A stretch of 5,846 nt of DNA, from contig WFUK01000372.1 in the NCBI GenBank assembly GCA_015485015.1, positions 1 through 5,846 on the forward strand. Direction: 5' to 3'. Below the pieces are notes generated by a model that was not told the origin of the DNA, ran no database searches, and saw nothing but the letters and a program-made list of their open reading frames with translations. Both the position numbers and the translations under genes were made by a program. Shown here in pieces: positions 1-5,051 of this stretch. Source of the stretch: Paracoccaceae bacterium. GTDB lineage: Bacteria > Pseudomonadota > Alphaproteobacteria > Rhodobacterales > Rhodobacteraceae. Position 1 is the first letter of the stretch; each line of letters starts with the position of its first letter.

Positions 1-884
1 ATGATAGATAATTCCGTTTGCAACAAAAGGCTGCGGCTGTGATCAAGGCGTAATTTTGTATAGATTTGCACCGGCGCTCGCCCCAGCTGCTTTTGAAAAA
101 TCCGCTGTAATTGGCGTTGTGTTATCCCGATTTTACCAGCAATTTCATTAGAAGTCAGCGGAGTTTCGATGTTTTGCTCCATCAAATCCAGCGCCCGGGC
201 CAGCTTTGGTGCGCGCAATCGCAACCCCATGCGCTTTGATTTGCTTTGAGGGTCCTCGGGCTTTCGAATCCGGTCATGCTGTAGCTCGTGGGCGGCGGCA
301 ACCGCCAGCTTCTCACCATGGTCTATCGCGATTAATTGCACAAATAGATCAATCGCCGAGGTGCCGCCAGCGCAGGTAAAGAGACCACGGTCAATGCTAT
401 AGATCCCGCTCACGATCTCCAGTTTCGGATAGGCCTCGCGCAAGCCCGGAAGGTGATCACTATGAATGGTGCATTTGCGATCCTTGATGATCCCGGCTTT
501 TGCCAGAATCTCTGTTCCGGTGCAAATTGCGCCAATGGATGTGCCGTGGCGCTCAAGCTTTCGCACGCAATTCAGGGTTTTTTCATCGCAAAAGTTTTCG
601 GGAAAGAAACCCGCACATATAAACACCAGATCAAAACCTGTCGCGTCTGGCAAGGATGTTTCAGCCATAAACGTAAGGCCGTTTGCGGATTTGACCGGCT
701 CACCCTCCAGCGAAACAATATCCCACCCATAGAGGGGTTTTCCGGCTAATCTATTGGCAATCCTTAGGGCTTCAATGGCACCCAAGACACCCAATGGCGA
801 AAATTCAGGCGTGACAAAAAATCCAATTTTTTTGACCACCGTCTCGGGCGCACAAGGCATGCCTGTCTGGGAGATTTGTTTCAT
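1..884 (-). CDS. GlxA-family AraC-type transcriptional regulator (3' end cut by window edge)
   Basis: Reading the minus strand from ATG at 884 gives 294 codons open to the left edge. Residues about 17-190 form a DJ-1/PfpI (class I glutamine amidotransferase-like) domain, with the nucleophile-elbow sequence GAICTG at 118-123 and the family block FTCAGGTSAIDL at 169-180. Residues about 227-294 begin an AraC/XylS DNA-binding domain: the first helix-turn-helix is PLTSNEIAGKIGITQRQLQR followed by IFQKQLGRAPVQIYTKLRL. The second helix-turn-helix lies off the window; full family members run to roughly 320-330 residues. Such proteins are cytoplasmic regulators; known relatives (GbdR, CdhR, ArgR) sense small amines or amino acids, but the ligand here cannot be read. 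An in-frame TGA at 915-917 bounds the start. No strong Shine-Dalgarno precedes 884, so Met9 (860) is an alternative start. It lies on the same strand as the sulfur operon, 165 bases downstream of it; a functional link is unproven. Confidence 0.9.
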   Translation of the reverse strand, partial: MKQISQTGMPCAPETVVKKIGFFVTPEFSPLGVLGAIEALRIANRLAGKPLYGWDIVSLEGEPVKSANGLTFMAETSLPDATGFDLVFICAGFFPENFCDEKTLNCVRKLERHGTSIGAICTGTEILAKAGIIKDRKCTIHSDHLPGLREAYPKLEIVSGIYSIDRGLFTCAGGTSAIDLFVQLIAIDHGEKLAVAAAHELQHDRIRKPEDPQSKSKRMGLRLRAPKLARALDLMEQNIETPLTSNEIAGKIGITQRQLQRIFQKQLGRAPVQIYTKLRLDHSRSLLLQTELSI

Positions 885-1049
885 TTGACGAGTGTAAGCC
901 GGGCAGGGGTAAAATCAACCGATTTATGGAGCGGCATGGTCAAGTTGACGGCCACACAGCAGGTCTTTAAATGCGCGATATGACAGACGCAAAAACGCCC
1001 CCGATTTCAAACGCTACCGTTTCCGTCCGCCTCGGCCGGCAATATAGCT
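885..1049. other. Intergenic spacer between cysH-DUF934 and the GlxA-type regulator
   Basis: This 165-base gap has no credible gene; plus-strand ORFs reading through it are shadows of cysH. It should hold the regulator's promoter on the minus strand. A TTGACC hexamer (943-938) is a possible -35, but no good -10 sits at the right distance. An 11-bp perfect palindrome, GTCAAGTTGAC, lies at 939-949 and overlaps that hexamer. The only hairpin near the end of the sulfur operon is weak: five-base arms AAACG/CGTTT at 1009-1022 without a T-run. No convincing intrinsic terminator separates the two genes. Confidence 0.5.
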
Positions 1050-2189
1050 TCAGGCACTTTGGCGCAGCAGGTTTTGGTAATCACGGGCCCGCCAATTTGC
1101 GCAGGTTTGCCAAACACGCTCTGGCTGGCGGCGGGCGAGGGCATGGTCTATCTCGATCTCGTCAAAGCCCGAGCGCCGCGCCATGGCGTATTGGTCAGCC
1201 ACAATATGGCCCTTGGCCCGCAATCTGCCAACAAAACCCAGCAGGCGTAGCTGGCAGGCCAGCGAAAACCCGCGCCCATCGGAAAATACCGGAAAATCCA
1301 CACGGATCAGGTCGATTTTCGCGATCCATGGCAGCAGGTCTTCGGCGGAGAAATCACTCTGGAGATCAATGGCTAAAGCCGGGCTTTCTTGCGTGGGCAT
1401 TGTATCAAAACTGTGGAAGCCATCGGCCCAGTCTTCATCGGTAAAGCCCTCATCTGTTACTATCACGCTGCGCGCCGCTTCGCCAATGTGAATGCCGCAT
1501 TCGGTTTTATTTTGGCCCCGCCAACGGCCCGCGCGCTCGTTTTCAACGGTGCCTGAAGGTGTGGTGCAAGATGCGCAGCCGATAGATTTGTAGCCCTTGG
1601 TCACAAGCGGGTGGCGCGGCAACCCGTGTGCGGTGATATACGCGGCCAGATCCTCGCGCGACCAATGGGCCAGCGGGTTGATTTTAATCCGTTGTTCGGC
1701 ATCCAGCTCAAACAGTTCCATTGCCGCCCGCGCCCCGCCCTGATAGCGCTTGCGCCCGCTTATCCAGCCGCCAAATTCGGCCAGAGCCCGCGCCAGTGGC
1801 TCGGTTTTGCGCAGGGCGCAGCACGCAGCGGTATCAGACCGGTGCATCAGGTTATCAAAATCCCGTTCCAGCACCGCCTCGCGCGCGGGTAAAATGCGCC
1901 GCATATCCTGAAGCCCGAGATCTTTGGCCAGCTTGCGCTGGTAGGTCAGGGTTTGGTGAAACAGCATTTCGGTATCTATAAAAATGATCGGCAAGGCGCG
2001 GTTGATGTTGGCTACCATATCGAGCAGCACCACAGAATCGGCCCCGAAGGACGAGACAAGCGCCAGCTTTCCAAAACCCGGATCAGCCATGATTTCGCGC
2101 AGCATGTCCACCGTGTCGGTATTTTTGAAGCGCTTGTTAAGGGCGGCAACATGGGCCGAGCGGGAAAGATTCGGGTTTTCAAAGCTCAT
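1050..2189 (-). CDS. cysH: Fused CysH (adenylyl-sulfate reductase) – DUF934 protein
   Basis: The CysH part (residues 1 to about 241) reduces activated sulfate to sulfite using thioredoxin or glutaredoxin. Visible motifs are the pyrophosphate-binding SSFGADS (46-52), FIDTEMLF (70-77), CC at 123-124 with CASC at 205-208, and the catalytic cysteine C231 in ECGIH. The CC…CXXC set is the [4Fe-4S] ligand pattern of APS-type enzymes, so APS (EC 1.8.4.10) is a likelier substrate than PAPS, despite the usual 'phosphoadenylyl' label. Residues about 242-379 are a DUF934 (COG3749) domain with FPVFSDGRGFSLACQLR and RAKGHIVADQY. DUF934 is usually a separate gene beside sulfite reductase; here no stop intervenes. 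ATG 2189 has AAGGAG at 2197-2202, seven bases upstream, and overlaps the sulfite reductase end by 11 bases (translational coupling). An internal GTG (V242, 1464-1466) sits where a free DUF934 would begin, but has no clear ribosome-binding site. Confidence 0.93.
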   Translation of the reverse strand: MSFENPNLSRSAHVAALNKRFKNTDTVDMLREIMADPGFGKLALVSSFGADSVVLLDMVANINRALPIIFIDTEMLFHQTLTYQRKLAKDLGLQDMRRILPAREAVLERDFDNLMHRSDTAACCALRKTEPLARALAEFGGWISGRKRYQGGARAAMELFELDAEQRIKINPLAHWSREDLAAYITAHGLPRHPLVTKGYKSIGCASCTTPSGTVENERAGRWRGQNKTECGIHIGEAARSVIVTDEGFTDEDWADGFHSFDTMPTQESPALAIDLQSDFSAEDLLPWIAKIDLIRVDFPVFSDGRGFSLACQLRLLGFVGRLRAKGHIVADQYAMARRSGFDEIEIDHALARRQPERVWQTCANWRARDYQNLLRQSA

Positions 2190-3849
2190 TTTTCGGCTCC
2201 TTTTCGGGGTAAACTGCGGCTTTAAACGGGGCTGGCCCGAGGCGGCGATAGGTGGTCAGGAAGGCCTCGTCGGCGGTTTGCCGATGGGCCAGATAGGCGC
2301 GTATCAGGCGTTCAATTGCGGGGACAATTTCGTCTGCAGAGAACCCCGGCCCAATGCGTTTGCCAATGGCCGCATTTTCTGTGCCATCGCCCCCCAGCGT
2401 AATCTGATAGCTTTCAATCCCGCCTTTCTCTAGCCCGAGAATGCCGATATGGCCGACATGGTGATGCCCGCAGGCATTTATGCAGCCCGAAATTTTAAGC
2501 TTGAGCGGGCCGATAATATGTTCTCGTTTGAGCGCATCAAATTTTTGCGCAATGCCCTGCGCCACATTGGTGGAGCGCGCGGTGGCAAGGTCGCAATAAT
2601 CCATGCCGGGACAGGCGATCAGATCCGATATCAGCCCGATATTGGCGGTGGCCAGTCCGGCCAGGCGCAGGGATTCATAAACCTCGGGCAAATCAGCTTT
2701 ATGCACATGGGGCAGGACGATATTTTGCTCGTGGCTCACCCGCAGTTCATTATGGCTCCAGCGCGCGGCTATATCGGCCAAAGCTCGCATTTGGGCGCTG
2801 CCGGCATCGCCCGGTGTGGCTCCGTGCGCCTTGAGCGAAACGGTGACAATGGCATAGTCAGGGTTTTTATGCGGGTGCAGGTTGGTGTTTGTAAAGGCTT
2901 TGAAAAACGGGTCTTGCGCCCGCTGTGCTTCGAAATGATGGATCGAAGCGGATTTGAATGCAGGGGGCCTGAAATCGGCTTCGATGCGGGTTAGTATGTC
3001 TTGATCCGCGCCATTAAAACGGCCGCGCTGAAGGGCGAAATTTGCTTCGACCCGTTGGCGTATATCCTCTAACCCATGCTCGTGCAGGGTGATTTTGATA
3101 CGGGCTTTATACTTGTTATCGCGCCGCCCGATCTGGTTATAAACCTGCAAAATAGCCTCCAGATAGGGTAGTAAATCCGCCTGATACAGGAAATCTCGTA
3201 GCACTTGGCCGATCATCGGGGTGCGCCCAAGGCCGCCCCCGACCGACACTTCGTAGCCCGGGGCACCATTGGCGTTTTGCACCAGCCGCAAGCCGATATC
3301 GTGAAATTTGGTCACGGCGCGATCATGCAGGCTGCCGGTGACCGCAACCTTGAACTTGCGCGGCAGAAAGGCAAATTCGGGATGATCCGTGGACCATTGC
3401 CGCACCAGCTCGGCGGTTGGGCGCGGGTCGGCCAACTCGTCCGCCGTTGCGCCTGCAAAATGGTCGGCGGTAACCGAGCGGATGCAGGCACCCGAGGTTT
3501 GGATGGCGTGCATATCTACAGCGGCCAGCGCCTTCAGGATATCGGGCACGTCTTGCAGTTTTGGCCAATGAAACTGGACATTTTGACGGGTTGAAAAATG
3601 AGCGTAGCCCTTATCCCACCTATCGGCAATATCGGCCAGCGCCCTCATTTGCCGGCTGTTCAACGTGCCGTAAGGGATGGCAACACGCAGCATATAGGCG
3701 TGCAACAAGAGGTAAAGCCCGTTCATCAGGCGCTGCGGCCTGAACTCGTCTTCGGTCAGCGACCCGTCTATGCGCCGCTGCACCTGGTCGCGGAATTGTT
3801 CTGCGCGAGTGGTGACAAAATCTTTGTCAAACGCGGTGTAATTATACAT
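2179..3849 (-). CDS. Siroheme/[4Fe-4S] sulfite reductase (nitrite/sulfite reductase family, CysI/NirA-like)
   Basis: This 556-residue cytoplasmic enzyme reduces sulfite to sulfide with six electrons. It has the two-fold repeat of the family: a first ferredoxin-like half (LRVAIPYGTLNSRQMRALADI, then HFSTRQNVQFHW near 84-95) and a second (TVSLKAHGATPG… then LRVSHEQNIVLPHV near 369-382). Cluster/siroheme cysteines are C413 and C419 in CPGMDYC and C456 and C460 in GCINAC, giving CX5C…CX3C. The DNA alone cannot separate sulfite from nitrite reductase, but its place between DUF2849 and CysH-DUF934 argues for sulfite. No flavoprotein (CysJ) gene is visible, so the electron donor is probably ferredoxin or another partner. 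The ATG at 3849 is chosen because it has GGAAAG seven bases upstream and starts the conserved MYNYTAFDKDF. Longer in-frame starts (to 3969) lie inside the DUF2849 gene. It overlaps that gene by 8 bases and the next by 11. Confidence 0.95.
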   Translation of the reverse strand: MYNYTAFDKDFVTTRAEQFRDQVQRRIDGSLTEDEFRPQRLMNGLYLLLHAYMLRVAIPYGTLNSRQMRALADIADRWDKGYAHFSTRQNVQFHWPKLQDVPDILKALAAVDMHAIQTSGACIRSVTADHFAGATADELADPRPTAELVRQWSTDHPEFAFLPRKFKVAVTGSLHDRAVTKFHDIGLRLVQNANGAPGYEVSVGGGLGRTPMIGQVLRDFLYQADLLPYLEAILQVYNQIGRRDNKYKARIKITLHEHGLEDIRQRVEANFALQRGRFNGADQDILTRIEADFRPPAFKSASIHHFEAQRAQDPFFKAFTNTNLHPHKNPDYAIVTVSLKAHGATPGDAGSAQMRALADIAARWSHNELRVSHEQNIVLPHVHKADLPEVYESLRLAGLATANIGLISDLIACPGMDYCDLATARSTNVAQGIAQKFDALKREHIIGPLKLKISGCINACGHHHVGHIGILGLEKGGIESYQITLGGDGTENAAIGKRIGPGFSADEIVPAIERLIRAYLAHRQTADEAFLTTYRRLGPAPFKAAVYPEKEPKNEL

Positions 3850-4144
3850 GGGTTTGCTTTCCGATAAAACGGTTGGAGGGACCGGCGGCGCGAAACACCT
3901 CGCGAAAATGCTCGGGTGCGACGGGTTGCGTGCCGCTCGTTTTGACCACTGCCAGATATGGCCCGACAACCGAAATATCGCTGCGCTCTATTTCCGCGAG
4001 GCGCTTGGCGGCGAGGCTACCCTCTACAAAAATGTTCGCGCTGGCGTGGCGGGGTGACCAGGCTCCGCTTTTTGTGAGATAAACCACCTCACCGCTGAGA
4101 AGATCATTGGCGGTTAGGATATGTAGCGCGGGTTTTAGGGTCAT
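3842..4144 (-). CDS. DUF2849 protein, first gene of the sulfate reduction operon
   Basis: A 100-residue protein without signal peptide or membrane segment. The conserved DUF2849 pattern is visible: TANDLLSGEVVYL (11-23), W29, a central SLAAKRLAEIE helix, VVGPYLAVV (59-67) and REVFRAAGPSNRF (81-93). The function of DUF2849 is unknown; in Rhodobacterales it sits just before the sulfite reductase gene, so a role in assembling or supplying that enzyme is an inference from position only. The start is ATG 4144, preceded by GAGG at 4153-4156 (spacing 8). A TTG at 4165 would add seven residues (SIEDHV…) that lack family similarity and would bury the GAGG. Its TAA (3842-3844) overlaps the sulfite reductase start by 8 bases. 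In many relatives a siroheme synthase gene precedes it; here it is the first gene after a divergent intergenic region. Confidence 0.87.
   Translation of the reverse strand: MTLKPALHILTANDLLSGEVVYLTKSGAWSPRHASANIFVEGSLAAKRLAEIERSDISVVGPYLAVVKTSGTQPVAPEHFREVFRAAGPSNRFIGKQTHV
3857..3862 (-). promoter_or_regulatory. Ribosome binding site fixing the sulfite reductase start
   Basis: GGAAAG on the minus strand, seven bases before ATG 3849. It lies within the last codons of the DUF2849 gene and favours this start over in-frame starts up to 3969. The upstream gene's stop codon falls inside the start region (ATGTATAA), as expected for translational coupling. Confidence 0.6.
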
Positions 4145-4152
4145 GACGTGGT

Positions 4153-4156
4153 CCTC
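4153..4156 (-). promoter_or_regulatory. Ribosome binding site fixing the DUF2849 start
   Basis: GAGG on the minus strand, eight bases before ATG 4144. It supports this ATG over the upstream TTG at 4165, which would put the GAGG inside the coding sequence. Confidence 0.5.
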
Positions 4157-4210
4157 AATTGACAAGGCGAATCGCGCACCGCGTTGGATTCCCGTGTGCC
4201 GATGAGGGCT

Positions 4211-4240
4211 ATAATAGAATAATATACCTGATTAGGTCCA
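4211..4240 (-). promoter_or_regulatory. Candidate promoter of the sulfur operon with a dyad in its spacer
   Basis: On the minus strand, TGGACC (4240-4235; 4 of 6 to TTGACA) and TATTAT (4216-4211; 5 of 6 to TATAAT) are 18 bases apart. Transcription would start near 4204, giving a leader of about 60 bases before ATG 4144. The dyad ACCT-GATT-AGGT at 4226-4237 lies in the spacer and touches the -35, a classic place for a repressor. The same TATAAT-like block also reads as a perfect -10 on the plus strand (4210-4215), but no -35 sits at a suitable distance for that direction. Confidence 0.4.
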
Positions 4241-4283
4241 GTAAGCCCCTTAAAAAGGAATATAATACCGGTAAATATACCTG
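4221..4283. repeat. Ten-base direct repeat AATATACCTG in the sulfur operon control region
   Basis: AATATACCTG occurs at 4221-4230 and 4274-4283 (53 bases apart), and a TATAATA block occurs at 4210-4216 and 4261-4267 (51 bases apart). The two pairs together look like a duplicated promoter/operator module. The copy at 4274-4283 is part of the 22-bp dyad; the other copy has a poor matching half-site. Confidence 0.6.
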
Positions 4284-4291
4284 TATAAGAA
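4262..4291 (-). promoter_or_regulatory. Second promoter/operator-like element upstream of the sulfur operon
   Basis: On the minus strand, TTCTTA (4291-4286; only 3 of 6 to the -35 consensus) and TATTAT (4267-4262) are again 18 bases apart. A 22-bp near-perfect dyad fills the spacer at 4265-4286: plus-strand arms ATACCGGTA and TACCTGTAT around AATA, with one mismatch. Either this is a weaker upstream promoter or it is a full operator for a dimeric regulator. The regulator cannot be named from the sequence. Confidence 0.35.
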
Positions 4292-4503
4292 TTTATTCGC
4301 GGCATCCTGGTCGGGAAAATTGTATTGTCCGACTTGGCTGGCGATAACGGGGCTTTCTTCCGGCTACATTCAGGGTGGTTGGGCTGCGAACGCAAATCCG
4401 GCATGGTGCATAGGCGGATCAGTGCTGGCCTGTTATATGGTTTCCAACGGTATTGGACGGCCATATCCCAGTTTTTTATTTGTTATACAATTAATTCCGT
4501 ATA

Positions 4504-4517
4504 TTGACGCAAAACAA
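4504..4517 (+). promoter_or_regulatory. Possible FNR/NnrR-type (Crp-Fnr family) box upstream of cytochrome c
   Basis: TTGAC-GCAA-AACAA matches 8 of 10 positions of the TTGAT-N4-ATCAA half-sites known for FnrL and also fits the TTG-N8-CAA form used by NnrR/DNR proteins. Its centre (4510.5) would lie about 41 bases before a start near 4551 if CATGAT (4539-4544) is the -10, the usual activating position. No Crp-Fnr gene is in the window, and such short boxes arise by chance. Confidence 0.3.
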
Positions 4518-4529
4518 GGTGTAATTTCT

Positions 4530-4558
4530 CGCGATAATCATGATAGGTAATTATCGCG
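4530..4558. repeat. Perfect 9-bp inverted repeat before the cytochrome c gene
   Basis: The arms CGCGATAAT (4530-4538) and ATTATCGCG (4550-4558) are exact reverse complements around an 11-base centre, so the half-site centres are 20 bp apart, about two helical turns. It ends 34 bases before ATG 4593. It could be an operator over the cytochrome promoter or an mRNA hairpin. It is not a typical terminator: the stem is AT-rich, no T-run follows, and no gene ends just upstream. Confidence 0.55.
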
Positions 4559-4592
4559 CCCATTCAGGGCTTATAAGGATATGGAGTAGGAA

Positions 4593-5051
4593 ATGGCGAG
4601 CAAGTTTTTGATTGGGGTTGGCGTTGTCGGTTTGGCATTGGCGGGCGGATTTGTCTGGATGAGTGCGCCACAAAAAGGCGGACCGGCTACCCCCGTGACG
4701 TCTGCCATGCATAGTGGCACGGATACAGATGCGGGATTGGCCGCTGATGCCATTATTGTCCCCGAATTTTCGGCCATTGCCAAGCAGGGCGAGGCTAATT
4801 TTAACGAAAATTGCGCGGCTTGCCACGGGATCAATGTGGCCGGCACCGAAAACGGACCAACCCTGATTCATACGCTCTACCGCGTCGGCCACCATCCGGA
4901 TGGCGCGTTCGTATCGGCAGCCCGCAGCGGTGTGATCGCGCATCACTGGCAATTTGGCAATATGCCGCCAGTTGAAGGCATTACCGACGAAACGCTGGGC
5001 CCGATTCTGGTGTATTTGCGCGAAATACAGCGGGCAAACGGCATAAACTAG
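4593..5051 (+). CDS. Small class I c-type cytochrome, exported or membrane-anchored
   Basis: A 152-residue periplasmic electron carrier. Residues 5-22 are a hydrophobic segment after a single lysine. ALA (15-17) could be a signal peptidase site, but the segment may equally stay as an N-terminal anchor. Residues 23-58 are a Pro/Gly/Thr-rich linker. The haem c site is CAACH (C74, C77, H78), and the likely distal ligand is M124 in FGNMPP. The protein ends with [12 protein letters not shown], a typical C-terminal helix of this cytochrome group. It is unusually rich in histidine between the haem motif and the methionine (H93, H100, H101, H117, H118). ATG 4593 has GGAG at 4583-4586, spacing 6. No oxidase or reductase partner gene is adjacent, so its redox partner is unknown. 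Its TAG overlaps, tail to tail, the stop of the next gene. Confidence 0.93.
   Translation: MASKFLIGVGVVGLALAGGFVWMSAPQKGGPATPVTSAMHSGTDTDAGLAADAIIVPEFSAIAKQGEANFNENCAACHGINVAGTENGPTLIHTLYRVGHHPDGAFVSAARSGVIAHHWQFGNMPPVEGITDETLGPILVYLREIQRANGIN

Larger units (their letters stand above)
4145..4592. other. 448-base AT-rich divergent intergenic region
   Basis: This region separates the sulfur operon (leftward) from the cytochrome c gene (rightward). It is visibly richer in A and T than the flanking genes, especially at 4207-4300 and 4470-4560. The left part has two promoter/operator-like elements facing the sulfur operon, plus a 5' leader with a small CGCG-CAC-CGCG hairpin (4173-4183) nested in a GAATC/GATTC dyad (4169-4191). 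The right part has a TTG-N8-CAA box and a 9-bp inverted repeat ahead of the cytochrome gene. The middle (about 4292-4470) shows nothing I recognise. Open frames here (minus 4141-4464; plus 4320-4550) have no family signature and no good ribosome-binding site, and I do not call them genes. No tRNA fold or riboswitch is recognisable. Confidence 0.6.

Noticed and set aside
453..749. Plus-strand ORFs at 453-749 and 466-732
   Set aside because: They lie antisense to the DJ-1/PfpI domain of the GlxA-type regulator, whose protein sequence is clearly conserved; they show no family signature of their own.
1050..1466. DUF934 as a separate gene from GTG 1466
   Set aside because: No ribosome-binding site is clear before this GTG and the CysH frame has no stop, so a fusion is the simpler reading. 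Internal initiation stays possible.
971..2433. Several plus-strand ORFs (for example 971-1444, 1611-1892, 1984-2433)
   Set aside because: They are antisense shadows of cysH-DUF934 and sulfite reductase; their translations are Arg/Pro/Ala-rich and match nothing.
3850..3969. A 40-residue N-terminal extension of sulfite reductase
   Set aside because: It lies inside the DUF2849 gene in another frame, is not conserved-looking, and the ATG at 3849 has a good Shine-Dalgarno and begins the family's usual N-terminus.
4145..4165. TTG start at 4165 for DUF2849
   Set aside because: It would place the GAGG ribosome-binding site inside the gene and add residues without family similarity; ATG 4144 is better.
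4169..4191. Leader hairpin before DUF2849 as a riboswitch
   Set aside because: The dyad is small (GAATC/GATTC around CGCG-CAC-CGCG), and I recognise no SAM, cobalamin or other riboswitch core; the leader is only about 60 bases.
4141..4464. Minus-strand ORF of 107 codons upstream of DUF2849
   Set aside because: It runs through the promoter-like AT-rich region, shows no recognisable domain, and is not a visible siroheme synthase remnant.
4320..4550. Plus-strand ORF of 76 codons with some hydrophobic residues
   Set aside because: It begins at a TTG without a ribosome-binding site, shows no family pattern, and covers the cytochrome promoter signals.
4530..4558. Inverted repeat as a transcription terminator
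   Set aside because: There is no T-run after either arm, the stem is AT-rich, and no gene ends just upstream in either direction.
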